Shown: positions 7,324 through 16,261 of the stretch, one piece after another
How positions within the stretch are numbered: position 1 is the first letter of the stretch
Layout of the letters: every line of letters starts with the position of its first letter
Assembly: GCF_005860805.1 (NCBI RefSeq)
Contig: NZ_VCEJ01000008.1
Location: 62,001 to 126,000 of the forward strand
Reading direction: 5' to 3'
Source: Dyadobacter luticola
GTDB taxonomy: Bacteria > Bacteroidota > Bacteroidia > Cytophagales > Spirosomataceae
Length of the DNA stretch: 64,000 bases
The notes under the pieces: model-generated
The model's database searches: none
What the model was told of the DNA's origin: nothing
The model's input: only the letters and a program-made list of their open reading frames with translations
Made by a program: the position numbers and the translations under genes

Positions 7324-8979
7324 TCAGCCGAATTTTCTGATCCGGAGATAGTAGCGCAGTGCACCGAAAAGTGCGATGAGCGCAACCGGAAGCAGTAAAT
7401 TGATCGCCTGCCAGAACTTGCGATTTTCCTGAATCTGGATTTTATCCAGTGCCCGTATCTCAACTTGTTTAGCGCGCGCATTGATCAAACCATTGGCGTC
7501 GGTCATGAAATCCAGCGCATTCATGACGAAATCCTTGTTTCCAAACGTTTGCCGCGTAACCCGGTCGTAGCCGAGAGGCAGTGGCGCATTCCTCTTATAA
7601 TCATAATCATTGACGATAATATCTCCGTCGGAGCAAACGATCACTTTTCCGGCATTTCCACTGGCTTTGAATTTCGCAGACCGCGGATCGGCAGGAAGAA
7701 TGCGGTTTTGAAAAAGAGAATTGAATGTGCCTTCCAGCAACACAGCACCCAATTTCACTCCCGACCGATAGCTTGCAGGATCCGGGTCTTTGCGGGCTTC
7801 ATTGTACCCCACCAGCGCAGGCGCATTCAGTAGCTGCGTGTAACCCGACGTCATGAGCAGCGGTATTTTTTGAATTTGAGTCGCGCCGCCCACCGTATCT
7901 ATCGAGCTTAAAAATCTGGTATAGACTGCATTAAGATTACGTGTCACCGGATGCGTACCAAAATTATTCAGCAGCGGAAAAAACCGCCAGGGCACAGGCT
8001 TGATTTCAGGATTATCACCCATATTGCCTACATTCAGAAGGATTTGCGCACAGTTAAGGTAGTCTTTCACAACGTTTGTATTCACCCGCACGCCCCACTT
8101 GAAAAACAGATCATTTAGATGCAAATCAAGCGGTTGCGCATAACTTCCATCCAGACTTACGCTGTCCACTTTCGCCCCGTCCACAAAAAAAAGCGCCTTC
8201 CCTCCGCCCACTACATATTGATCAAGCTTATATTTCTCATCTTCCGAAAACGCGCTATCCGGCTTTAAAACCAACAGTGCGTCCAGCCCATCATAAGATT
8301 CCGGATTATTCATATCCAGAAAAACATCATAATTCTGCTGGATTGTAGCAATCAGATCACTCAGCCGCGCAGGCGAAATTTTGGTATGACTTACTACCAG
8401 CCCCACTTTCTTCCGCGCCTGACCATCAAGAACCCGGATCGCCGACGCGATTTCAAATTCCACGCCCTCATAGGATTGATTGAGCTGCTCTTCCGGCGTG
8501 CTAGCCTTATTTCCTTTCAATAACTGCACAGGCACCGACAATGTATCGTGCTGCACAATCACCCCAGGAAAAATAATCTTTTCGGTGCGCTTACCATCCT
8601 CATTTGCAAAAACATTGGTAGGTGTAAGTCCGCGATCGATCAGATTGAGATACTGCTTTTGCCGCTGCTCCTCGCTGGAAGCCTGGGTAGGATCGGAATA
8701 ATTGACGATCAGGTGACCGTTTGCGTAGGTTTTGAACTCGTCTAGCGTTTCTCTTGTGGCACTTTCAAGTCGCTCGAAGCCGGCAGGAAAGTCGCCGGAT
8801 AGATATACATTGACGATAATGTCTTTGTCAAAGTTGCTGAGAAGTTGTTTCGTGGCCTCGGTAATGCTGTAACGTTTATCCTCCGTCAAATCCAGCCTGA
8901 AAAAGAATGTTGACGCCAACCAATTCACTCCGGCCAGGACACCAATCAGCAGAACAAACCGAAGCATTGTATTTTTCAT
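7324..8979 (-). CDS. gldG: Gliding motility/ABC-type auxiliary protein GldG
   Basis: A 551-residue membrane protein. The start at 8979 (MKNTMLRFVLLIGVLAG) is chosen because it begins directly at the first transmembrane helix; upstream codons encode an unlikely extension. The large extracytoplasmic part begins FFRLDLTEDKRYSI, the hallmark of GldG and related ABC_transp_aux proteins. A second helix near the C-terminus (INLLLPVALIALFGALRYYL) is followed by a basic tail. In Flavobacterium GldG acts with GldF and the ATPase GldA in gliding. Here no gldF is adjacent: the upstream neighbour is a PhyH dioxygenase gene 111 bases away. Confidence 0.88.
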   Translation of the reverse strand: MKNTMLRFVLLIGVLAGVNWLASTFFFRLDLTEDKRYSITEATKQLLSNFDKDIIVNVYLSGDFPAGFERLESATRETLDEFKTYANGHLIVNYSDPTQASSEEQRQKQYLNLIDRGLTPTNVFANEDGKRTEKIIFPGVIVQHDTLSVPVQLLKGNKASTPEEQLNQSYEGVEFEIASAIRVLDGQARKKVGLVVSHTKISPARLSDLIATIQQNYDVFLDMNNPESYDGLDALLVLKPDSAFSEDEKYKLDQYVVGGGKALFFVDGAKVDSVSLDGSYAQPLDLHLNDLFFKWGVRVNTNVVKDYLNCAQILLNVGNMGDNPEIKPVPWRFFPLLNNFGTHPVTRNLNAVYTRFLSSIDTVGGATQIQKIPLLMTSGYTQLLNAPALVGYNEARKDPDPASYRSGVKLGAVLLEGTFNSLFQNRILPADPRSAKFKASGNAGKVIVCSDGDIIVNDYDYKRNAPLPLGYDRVTRQTFGNKDFVMNALDFMTDANGLINARAKQVEIRALDKIQIQENRKFWQAINLLLPVALIALFGALRYYLRIRKFG

Positions 8980-9090
8980 TAACCTTGACTTTCCGGGTGG
9001 ATAAAACAAAAAATGGACGAATCTGTATCTCAGCATAAACGTCCATTTTTTTGCAAAAATATAAAAAACCCTCAACCGGGTCGCACATAG

Positions 9091-10098
9091 TTATTTCAAC
9101 ACGTCTTCGGACTGGGGTAAATTCGGGTTATTGTAAATGTAGACACCATTATAGTCCTGCTTTACCGGCACCTGGGTCGGGAAGTTGCGGTGGAATGGCA
9201 GGGCTTTTTCGGTAGAATAATGACATACAAAGGATTTCCTGGTCTGGTCAAGATTGGTGATCATCGAACCACCGTGGGCCAGGGCCGCATGCCAGATCAG
9301 TACATCGCCTTTCTTGATAAGCAATGTTTCTTTTGGCAATTTCAAGTCTGCACTGGTTTTGTCCAGGTAATCCGCGAATTCCAGCGGAGTTTTGGTAGAA
9401 TCTGGTTTGAAAAGGATTCCTGAGCCAAAATTGAACTTCGGCATTTTGTGTGAGCCTATATAATAATACAGCGGGCCGGAATCGATTTTAATGTCTTCCA
9501 AAGCGATCCACGCAGCAGCTAAATGGCTGGGAATCTTGGCGGTAACCCAGGGAAAATCCTGGTGCGAAGGCTGCTGGCTGCCATACATAAAAACCAGACT
9601 TTGCATTACCACCACTTTCTCATTGAAAATCGCTTCCAGGAAAGATACAATGTAAGGATGCGTCATCAGCTTTTTGCCTGCTACCGATGAGTTGTGAAAA
9701 TCGTTGATCTTCACATACTTACCCTGTAAAGCATCTTTTGGGAACTCCTTGATATTGCGTTCCTGGTTCGGCTTAAATTCTTCCAGATCGATGCGGACTG
9801 ACAGATCGTATTTTTCAGGATGACTGACCAATTCCCTGAAATCTCCCCAGAATTTATCGATCATCGCCTCGGGAATAATGTTTTCCAGAACGACGTAACC
9901 ATTTTGCTGCCAGTTTCTTAGCTTGTCAGCCATGTCGTAAGGCACATCGTAGCGTGGCGGGTGGTTTTTCAGGAAACCGGCAATGTCGGGATTCTCCTGA
10001 TCGATCCATGGAAGGGTGGATTTGTCAAATTCTTTGAGTGGAAAATACTGATCTTTAATAGTTTCCGCTTTGCGAATGACGCGTCTTAAAAGGCTCAT
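9091..10098 (-). CDS. PhyH-family Fe(II)/2-oxoglutarate dioxygenase
   Basis: A 335-residue phytanoyl-CoA dioxygenase-superfamily protein. The iron-binding facial triad is visible as His179 and Asp181 in PSHQDFPW and a distal His near 275 in AALAHGGS, followed by a probable 2-oxoglutarate-binding Arg near 287 (DQTRKSF). There is no signal peptide, so it should be cytoplasmic. The substrate cannot be assigned; family members hydroxylate lipids, small metabolites and halogenated compounds. It sits 30 bases downstream of the DUF1080 gene, suggesting co-transcription. Confidence 0.8.
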   Translation of the reverse strand: MSLLRRVIRKAETIKDQYFPLKEFDKSTLPWIDQENPDIAGFLKNHPPRYDVPYDMADKLRNWQQNGYVVLENIIPEAMIDKFWGDFRELVSHPEKYDLSVRIDLEEFKPNQERNIKEFPKDALQGKYVKINDFHNSSVAGKKLMTHPYIVSFLEAIFNEKVVVMQSLVFMYGSQQPSHQDFPWVTAKIPSHLAAAWIALEDIKIDSGPLYYYIGSHKMPKFNFGSGILFKPDSTKTPLEFADYLDKTSADLKLPKETLLIKKGDVLIWHAALAHGGSMITNLDQTRKSFVCHYSTEKALPFHRNFPTQVPVKQDYNGVYIYNNPNLPQSEDVLK

Positions 10099-10128
10099 AA
10101 GGTGTATAGATATATTAATTAGGTGAGA

Positions 10129-11022
10129 TTACTTTTTGAACTTACAACTCTTTTCGTCCGGCTCAACATAGTATGATTTGTAATTCGTAGCCTTCGGATT
10201 CATGCAGCCTTTCAAATTGAGCAGCTCAATATTCCTGAAATCGATCGGGTGACTTTCGGCTTGCAATGCAATGTACCCGCTGCCCAGCGGCGTGTTGTCT
10301 TTTTTGATCCACTCTTCTTCGTTGCCTACTTTGCCGTCTTTAAAAGTATGGTTTTTTCCGACATAACCGCCACCGATTCTGGGGTTTGTAAAAACCAGCA
10401 CAGTGTCTCCTTCGATCAAATGGTACACAATCGAGTCACCGAGCACGATCGCCTCAGCAGTGACCCACTGGTCGCCATTATAAGTTTTGGATTTGGAATC
10501 GATGCAATGTGCCTCCGCCAACTTCCCGTCCACGTCCACAATGGTACCCGGTGTGCAAAGGTTTCCGGTATGTCTTTCACCAGCATTCAGGCCGCCCAGA
10601 TACTGCATTTCCAATGATATCGGAAAATCCTGGTCAATACCCAGACTCGCGGCCGACTGCGAATGTAGCATGATGCCACTATTTCGCACATTCCAAGAAG
10701 CCCCGCCCGGCACCTGGTTGCCTGTAAAGCGATATTGGAGACGGATTTTATAATGTGAATACGGCTTATTGTAATACATATGCCCATATTCCGTCGTGAA
10801 CTTATCGTACTCCTTGTAATTCACGCGGATCATCTTATCCTCGACAATGAAGGTGTTTTTGTAATTATCATTCACCTTATGCCCCGCAATTTTAATATCC
10901 CAACCAGTGAGGTCTTTGCCGTTGAAGAGGGATTGCCACTCTTGTTTGCTGGATGGTTTTTGGGCGAATGATGAGATTGAGATAAGGAGAAAGAATAGTA
11001 GAGTATTGCGATTGATGGACAT
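10129..11022 (-). CDS. Secreted DUF1080 (3-keto-disaccharide hydrolase) family protein
   Basis: A 298-residue exported protein. The start at 11022 begins a clean signal peptide (MSINRNTLLFFLLISISSFA, cut before QKPSS). The mature part opens with WQSLFNGKDLTGWDIK, the typical beginning of the concanavalin-like DUF1080 fold, and contains RNSGIMLHSQ and PISLEMQYLGG from its core. Some DUF1080 proteins hydrolyse 3-keto-glycosides, so a carbohydrate role is plausible but not proven. A short Cys-containing tail (CMNPKATNYKSYYVEPDEKSC) follows the domain. Confidence 0.82.
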   Translation of the reverse strand: MSINRNTLLFFLLISISSFAQKPSSKQEWQSLFNGKDLTGWDIKIAGHKVNDNYKNTFIVEDKMIRVNYKEYDKFTTEYGHMYYNKPYSHYKIRLQYRFTGNQVPGGASWNVRNSGIMLHSQSAASLGIDQDFPISLEMQYLGGLNAGERHTGNLCTPGTIVDVDGKLAEAHCIDSKSKTYNGDQWVTAEAIVLGDSIVYHLIEGDTVLVFTNPRIGGGYVGKNHTFKDGKVGNEEEWIKKDNTPLGSGYIALQAESHPIDFRNIELLNLKGCMNPKATNYKSYYVEPDEKSCKFKK

Positions 11023-11043
11023 ATAGATGCTTTGATTTTTTGA

Positions 11044-11103
11044 TGCTACGAATACACGAATGTCCACGAATGCGATTCGTGTGAAATTCGTGTATTCGTA
11101 GCA
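11044..11103. repeat. Large palindromic element upstream of the DUF1080 gene
   Basis: A perfect 18-bp inverted repeat (11044-11061 with 11086-11103) encloses a second 7-bp stem (11065-11071 with 11075-11081, loop GCG). The motif ATTCGTG is iterated in both orientations. It resembles dispersed REP-like palindromes known in Bacteroidetes. It has no T tract, so it is not a standard terminator. Confidence 0.7.
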
Positions 11104-11224
11104 TTCAATTAAAGCACCAATCGCCGATATTCTAACCGACCCCGCCCGAAATTGACCAGCAACCCAAGCTTAATTTAAGTTAATCTTACTTAGACGCTCA
11201 ATTGGAAATAAGTAACAAGAATTT

Positions 11225-13627
11225 TTACCGTCCCCGCTTCTTAGGCTTCGGAGAAGAACCCGCCGAAGTCGGTTTCCGGCTACGACCACCCGACTTTCTT
11301 TCACGTGGTTTCCGGCTGCTCTCACGGGAACTATCCTGACGCGAACTACCACCTCTCGAACCTCCATCACGGAAATTACCACCGCCACTGCGGCTATACC
11401 CTGGTGTGGTGCCATCCAGATACAGATCCATACTCCGGCGGGCCAGGTTAGTATCCTTCACTTTCACTTTCACAGCGTCGCCAAAAGCATAGATTTTTTT
11501 CGTCCGCTGGCCGATGATCCGGTAATTCTCTTTTTCCAGTTCATAGTAATCGTCGCCCAAATCCGTCATTCGGATCAAACCCTCCGATGCAGTTGCGGTG
11601 ATCTCAACAAAAATCCCGAACTCGGTGACGCCGGTGATGATACCATCGAAAACCAGCTCTTTATCCATGCCGCTCATGAATTCGACTTGTTTGTATTTGA
11701 TGGATGCCCTTTCGGCTTCTGCGGCAAGTCGCTCTCTTTCAGATGAATGCTTGCATGCGACTTCGTAGCCTTCCTTATCTACCGAAGCCCCACCGTCGAG
11801 GTAATGTTGCAAAAGCCGGTGCGCCATTACATCCGGATATCTGCGGATTGGTGAAGTAAAGTGCGAGTATCTCTTAAATGCCAGACCAAAATGTCCCAAA
11901 TCCTCGGTGCTATACCTCGCTTTTGCCATCGTGCGCACTGCCAAAGATTCGATCAGGTTCTGCTCCGGCTTGCCTTCCACTTTTGAAAGCATCGCGTTCA
12001 TGGATTTCGCAATCTTGTTTTCCTCTTCCAGTTCCAGTTTGAGGCCTAGCTTGGCGACGAATGTAGCAAATGTTTTCAGTCGATCCGGGTCGGGGGCTTC
12101 GTGGACGCGATATACCATCGTATTTTTCACCTCACCTTTCGAAATAGCATATACGTACTCGGCAACCCGCTTGTTGGCCAGCAGCATAAACTCCTCGATC
12201 AGCTTGTTGGAATCATGCCGCTCTTTTTGATAAATGCCCAGCGGCTTACCATTTTCATCCAGCTTGAAACGCACTTCCGGCGTCTCAAAATTGATCGCGC
12301 CGTTTTTAAACCGCTCTTTCCGAAAAATTTTGGCCAATGTATTCAGTGTCGTCAGCTCGGCCGGATAATCTCCTTCGCCGGAATCCAGCACAGCCTGCGC
12401 CTCCTCATAGCTAAACCGCCGGTCGGAATGTATCACCGTTCTTCCAAACCATTGTTTAATCACCTTTCCCAAAACACTGATCTCAAAAATCGCGGAGAAT
12501 GCCAGCCGATCTTCATTTGGACGCAGTGAACAAAGATTGTTAGATAACTTTTCGGGTAACATGGGTACCGTCCTGTCAACCAGATAAACCGACGTAGCCC
12601 GCCGATAAGCCTCTTTTTCCAGCTCCGTACCAGGCAAAATATAATGTGAAACGTCCGCAATGTGCACGCCCACTTCCACAATCCCATCTTCCAGATACCT
12701 CACCGACAATGCATCGTCAAAATCCTTCGCATCGACCGGATCAATCGTGAATGTCAGCACGTCCCGCAGGTCTTTCCGTCCTACAAGATCCTTTTTGGAA
12801 ATTTTATCAGGAATCTTTTTTGCCTCTGCTTCCACGGTTTCGGGAAACTGGTACGGTAGGCCAAATTCGGCCAAAATCGCATGCATTTCCACATCATTGT
12901 TCCCGGCTTTGCCCAGTACACTGATGATTTTCCCCTCCGCCTGGCTTCGTCTGGTTGGCCACTCGGTTACGGTCACGATTACCTTATCACCATCTTCGGC
13001 GTCACCAGTTTCGTCAATTTCCAGGAAAATAGGGTCAAACAACTTTTTATTATCCGGCTGAACAACCGCATAGCGCGGGTTGATTTCAATGATCCCGACG
13101 ATCTCTTTATTCGTACGTTCCACGATTTCAGTGACGCGCCCTTCCATCCGGTTTTTACCGGCATCATTTCGCCCGTTCCGCGACCCACGATGGTTCTTGG
13201 TCAAAGGCTGTACATTGACGATATCACCGTCCCAGGCACCATTAAGTAGCTCAGCTTCAATATAAATGTCCTGGTCCATGCCATCGATTACCGCAAAACC
13301 GAATGATTTATTCACGCGGTCAATGCGGCCGGAAAGACCTTTGTTGACAGGCTTATTCTGAGCCGCCGTGTAGGAACCGTTATTATAAACCAGCCGACCA
13401 GCTTCTTCCAGCTCGTGCAGGATTTCATTAAAAAGTTGACGCACCTTTTTGTCCTGCACGCCAAAATGATCGTGCACATCAAAAGTGCGGAAGGAATGTT
13501 CAGCATTTAAATCAAAAAAAGCCGCAATGTCAGCTTTCAGATTGTCGATATAAGAAACAATGTGATGCGGAGACCGCTCAGATCCATTTTCTTGTGTTGA
13601 GTTCTTTTTTATTTTCTTGTCTTTCAT
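11225..13627 (-). CDS. rnr: Ribonuclease R
   Basis: An 800-residue processive 3'-5' exoribonuclease of the RNB family that degrades structured RNA in the cytoplasm. A helical N-terminal segment is followed by cold-shock/OB domains (about 90-240), the RNB catalytic domain with its Asp cluster in TIDPVDAKDFDDAL (291-306), an S1 domain (about 655-735), and a Ser/Gly/Arg/Lys-rich tail (about 750-800) typical of RNase R rather than RNase II. It lies 36 bases downstream of an exonuclease gene on the same strand. Confidence 0.95.
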   Translation of the reverse strand: MKDKKIKKNSTQENGSERSPHHIVSYIDNLKADIAAFFDLNAEHSFRTFDVHDHFGVQDKKVRQLFNEILHELEEAGRLVYNNGSYTAAQNKPVNKGLSGRIDRVNKSFGFAVIDGMDQDIYIEAELLNGAWDGDIVNVQPLTKNHRGSRNGRNDAGKNRMEGRVTEIVERTNKEIVGIIEINPRYAVVQPDNKKLFDPIFLEIDETGDAEDGDKVIVTVTEWPTRRSQAEGKIISVLGKAGNNDVEMHAILAEFGLPYQFPETVEAEAKKIPDKISKKDLVGRKDLRDVLTFTIDPVDAKDFDDALSVRYLEDGIVEVGVHIADVSHYILPGTELEKEAYRRATSVYLVDRTVPMLPEKLSNNLCSLRPNEDRLAFSAIFEISVLGKVIKQWFGRTVIHSDRRFSYEEAQAVLDSGEGDYPAELTTLNTLAKIFRKERFKNGAINFETPEVRFKLDENGKPLGIYQKERHDSNKLIEEFMLLANKRVAEYVYAISKGEVKNTMVYRVHEAPDPDRLKTFATFVAKLGLKLELEEENKIAKSMNAMLSKVEGKPEQNLIESLAVRTMAKARYSTEDLGHFGLAFKRYSHFTSPIRRYPDVMAHRLLQHYLDGGASVDKEGYEVACKHSSERERLAAEAERASIKYKQVEFMSGMDKELVFDGIITGVTEFGIFVEITATASEGLIRMTDLGDDYYELEKENYRIIGQRTKKIYAFGDAVKVKVKDTNLARRSMDLYLDGTTPGYSRSGGGNFRDGGSRGGSSRQDSSRESSRKPRERKSGGRSRKPTSAGSSPKPKKRGR

Positions 13628-13663
13628 TTATTCTAAAAAATCTTCGGGCAGCCGCAATAAATG

Positions 13664-14401
13664 CTAGCTTTCAACCCTTGTAATATTCTCTGCGGAGACT
13701 TGCTTAAAGCATTGTAACCGAAGGTATAACTGTGCCAAAACCACGACGTCTTCCCTGCAATATCGCGAAATTTTGGCCAGATCATTTTCTTCGTAATAAA
13801 CCTTCGTCACCTGGTCGCCGCTCATTTCATTTTTACTTCCCGGCACATTCAGCACCGCGGCCAGCAAATCCAGCGACGTGTAACTCTTATAATCGCCAAA
13901 TTTCCAGAGGTCCATCGTGTCCTGGTGGAGAAGTTCCCAGGGTTTTTTGCCGGTAATTTGTAATGCTTTCGGGATTTCAATGCAGTGGATCAGCATCCGG
14001 CGGCAGAGGAAAGGGAAGTCAAATTCCTTACCATTATGGGCGCAAAGTACCAGCTGATCGGCGGGATATTTTTCTATTAAGGCTTTGAATTTCAAAAGCA
14101 GCTGCGCCTCGTCGTCGCCCTGCAAACTGCTCACTTTCAGCGAAAGTTCGTCCTTGTCATTCCAGTAATAAGCGCCAAAAGCAATGCAAACAATCTTGCC
14201 AAACTCCGCATAAATAGCGCCGCGGTCATAAAAACAATCGGCATTACTGACCGACTCATCGCCTTTTTTAATCGTCAAAGCCTTTTTGTCCCAAAGCTTC
14301 TGCATCCTTTCAGGAAGGTGGTCATAAGACGCAAAACCACAAACGGTCTCAATGTCAAGCAAAAGAAAATTCTTCGCCCTTTTTCGGAATTCTTCTGTCA
14401 T
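13664..14401 (-). CDS. DEDDy-type 3'-5' exonuclease (PolB-like exonuclease domain)
   Basis: A 245-residue stand-alone exonuclease resembling the proofreading domain of family B DNA polymerases. The ExoI motif is Asp16/Glu18 in FLLLDIETV. ExoII is the AHNGKEFDFPFL region, and ExoIII is YCREDVVVLAQLY, containing the final Asp; the Tyr before Cys is the Y of the DEDDy class. No polymerase domain is attached. A DNA or RNA proofreading/repair role is likely but the substrate is unknown. It is probably co-transcribed with rnr. Confidence 0.8.
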   Translation of the reverse strand: MTEEFRKRAKNFLLLDIETVCGFASYDHLPERMQKLWDKKALTIKKGDESVSNADCFYDRGAIYAEFGKIVCIAFGAYYWNDKDELSLKVSSLQGDDEAQLLLKFKALIEKYPADQLVLCAHNGKEFDFPFLCRRMLIHCIEIPKALQITGKKPWELLHQDTMDLWKFGDYKSYTSLDLLAAVLNVPGSKNEMSGDQVTKVYYEENDLAKISRYCREDVVVLAQLYLRLQCFKQVSAENITRVES

Positions 14402-14438
14402 GTATAGCGTGGGTTATAGTTAGTTAAATTTAAGTGTG

Positions 14439-14537
14439 GTCATTGATTGTCATTTATAGTCAGGTGTTGTCATTTGTTGTCAGGTATCGTTTAAGGTGTT
14501 TAAAAAACAACAAATGACCATCAATGACAACAATGAC
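14439..14537. repeat. Dispersed palindromic repeat, copy A (GTCATTTRTTGT family)
   Basis: Several TGTCATTTRTRGTCA-like units precede a 12-bp stem, GTCATTTGTTGT (14469-14480) with ACAACAAATGAC (14507-14518), and then inverted copies. It abuts the 3' end of the 14544 gene. A second copy of the same design occurs at 27739-27849. Confidence 0.65.
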
Positions 14538-14543
14538 TATTTC

Positions 14544-14954
14544 CTATTCATGCAGCACACCCTTAATCCCCGGCTCGATGTCAATCAAATGCGCCTCGAT
14601 GATGCTGTCTGGCACGAAGATAAACTTTTTATCGTAGATCTGTTTTCCGATGAAATAGCTCACCCAGAATTCGTTATTGAGGTGAAAAACGTCGGGCATA
14701 ATCGGCTCAACCACTGCATGTTTGCCCGGCCCGATCTCCGGAAAAAAATGTCTGAGCGTAGAAGTCCGCTGGTCTGAATTTGTGCCCGATTCGGTGTTGC
14801 TGTAACCTTTTGAAGTGACAAATACATTGGTAACCGGCTCGTCATTCCGGTTGATCACGATGACATTCCACTCGTCCTGGTTCAACTCATTGGTACTCTT
14901 TACAATCGCAACCTGTATGCCCTTCACAGGGTGAAAAATAATGTCCTTTTTCAT
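14544..14954 (-). CDS. Conserved hypothetical protein, translationally coupled to lipB
   Basis: A 136-residue soluble protein without signal peptide or membrane segment that I do not recognise by family. It is predicted to be mostly beta strand (GIQVAIVKS, EWNVIVINR, VTNVFVTSKGYSN, KKFIFVPDS). Its start codon overlaps the lipB stop in an ATGA tetranucleotide, so it is almost certainly translated from the lipB message. A cytoplasmic accessory function is all that can be suggested. Confidence 0.7.
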   Translation of the reverse strand: MKKDIIFHPVKGIQVAIVKSTNELNQDEWNVIVINRNDEPVTNVFVTSKGYSNTESGTNSDQRTSTLRHFFPEIGPGKHAVVEPIMPDVFHLNNEFWVSYFIGKQIYDKKFIFVPDSIIEAHLIDIEPGIKGVLHE

Positions 14955-15679
14955 GAATTTACTGTCTGCATTTCCATCCCGAACAATTCCGCCAGGTGGT
15001 TTTTAAGTTTAAGTGATACTTCATTTTCATCCACCTCCCGGCCCAATTCCCGGGCCATAGAAGTTACATCTTTGTCGTCGATCCCGCAAGGAATGATGTT
15101 TCCAAAATACGAAAGATCGGTGTTAACATTCAGCGCAAAACCGTGCATGGTGACCCAGCGGCTCGCTTTTACACCCAATGCACAAATCTTTCTCGGATTA
15201 ATTTGCGCCTCAAAATCGAGCCAGACTCCGGTTAATCCTTTAATTCTTCCCGCCGAAATTCCATACTCCTCCAATGTAAGAATGACCGCTTCTTCCAGCG
15301 TGCGCATGTATATATGTATGTCCGTGAAGAAATTATCCAGATCCAAAATCGGGTAGCCCACAAGCTGCCCCGGACCGTGATACGTAATATCACCGCCGCG
15401 GTTGATGCGGTAATATTTCGCCTGTTTTTGGGATAAATCATCCTCCGACAAAAGCAAATGATCCGCCTTGCCACTTTTACCTAATGTATAAACGTGCGGA
15501 TGCTGGCAAAAGAAAAGGTAATTCGGCGTAGCAACCTGAGCCTCAGGAGCCAATGTCCGGTTATTCGTTTTAACAGCAAGCGTCTCCGCAAAAATCTTCT
15601 CCTGAAAATCCCAGGCCTCCTGATAATCCACCAGCCCCAGATCCCGGAATTGCACTTGCTTATTAATGAGGGTGTTCAT
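14951..15679 (-). CDS. lipB: Lipoyl(octanoyl) transferase
   Basis: A 242-residue enzyme that moves octanoate from acyl carrier protein to the lipoyl domains of 2-oxoacid dehydrogenases, the first step of lipoate biosynthesis. The signature RGGDITYHGPG (94-104) and the catalytic Lys171 (ALGVKASRWVTMHG) and Cys198 (NIIPCGI) are present. It begins the two-gene unit that includes the overlapping 14544-14954 gene. No lipA is adjacent. Confidence 0.95.
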   Translation of the reverse strand: MNTLINKQVQFRDLGLVDYQEAWDFQEKIFAETLAVKTNNRTLAPEAQVATPNYLFFCQHPHVYTLGKSGKADHLLLSEDDLSQKQAKYYRINRGGDITYHGPGQLVGYPILDLDNFFTDIHIYMRTLEEAVILTLEEYGISAGRIKGLTGVWLDFEAQINPRKICALGVKASRWVTMHGFALNVNTDLSYFGNIIPCGIDDKDVTSMARELGREVDENEVSLKLKNHLAELFGMEMQTVNS

Positions 15680-15827
15680 TTATGTACTTCAATGTCTTTT
15701 CAAATAATTAAAATCTTCCTGTTACTTTTTCTAAAAACTGTCGTAGTGAAAAGTAGGAGCATTTATAATACAACACTTTTCAAAGGTGTAAATGTTCGTC
15801 ACAGCAATTTAGGACAGTAAAATCAAA

Positions 15828-16187
15828 ATGGCAGCACACAACGATTTGGGGCATTGGGGGGAGGCTAAGGCGGCGGGGTTTTTGGAGGAAAAAGGGTATG
15901 AGGTGATTGAGAAGAATTTCAAGAAAGGTTTTGCGGAGATTGATCTGATTGTGAAGAAAGACAAGATGCTGATTTTTGTGGAGGTCAAGACGCGCTCGAA
16001 TGTTTCTTTTGGAATGCCCGAGGAATTTGTGAATGTGATCAAGGCAAGAGGCATTATGCGGTCGGCGGAGAATTATATTTTCGACAACGACTGGTTCTGG
16101 GACGTGCGGTTTGACATTGTTTCAATCCTGATTTTTAAGGATGGAAAAATCGATATCCGACACATTGAAGACGCATTCAGCAAGTAG
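15828..16187 (+). CDS. YraN/UPF0102 family nuclease-fold protein
   Basis: A 119-residue protein with the endonuclease-like fold of UPF0102. The N-terminus has the family G-x-x-GE-x-A pattern (GHWGEAKAAGFLEEKGY), and the core E-x-D-L-I...E-V-K motif appears as AEIDLIVKKD and IFVEVKTRS. These acidic/lysine residues match the nuclease site of the restriction-endonuclease-like superfamily. The biological role of the family is unsettled. It is divergent from lipB with about 150 bases between. Confidence 0.88.
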   Translation: MAAHNDLGHWGEAKAAGFLEEKGYEVIEKNFKKGFAEIDLIVKKDKMLIFVEVKTRSNVSFGMPEEFVNVIKARGIMRSAENYIFDNDWFWDVRFDIVSILIFKDGKIDIRHIEDAFSK

Positions 16188-16261
16188 GCCGGCCGCTGCG
16201 GGGCATAAGTAGAATCCAAGCATTCAGCCATTTAGAAGGTATTCTTCCTAAATCCTGCATC

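Noticed and set aside
14439..14537. Direct TGTCATTTRTRGTCA units as a CRISPR array
   Set aside because: Units are too short and close together, there are no uniform spacers, and the main feature is a palindrome; no cas genes are present.
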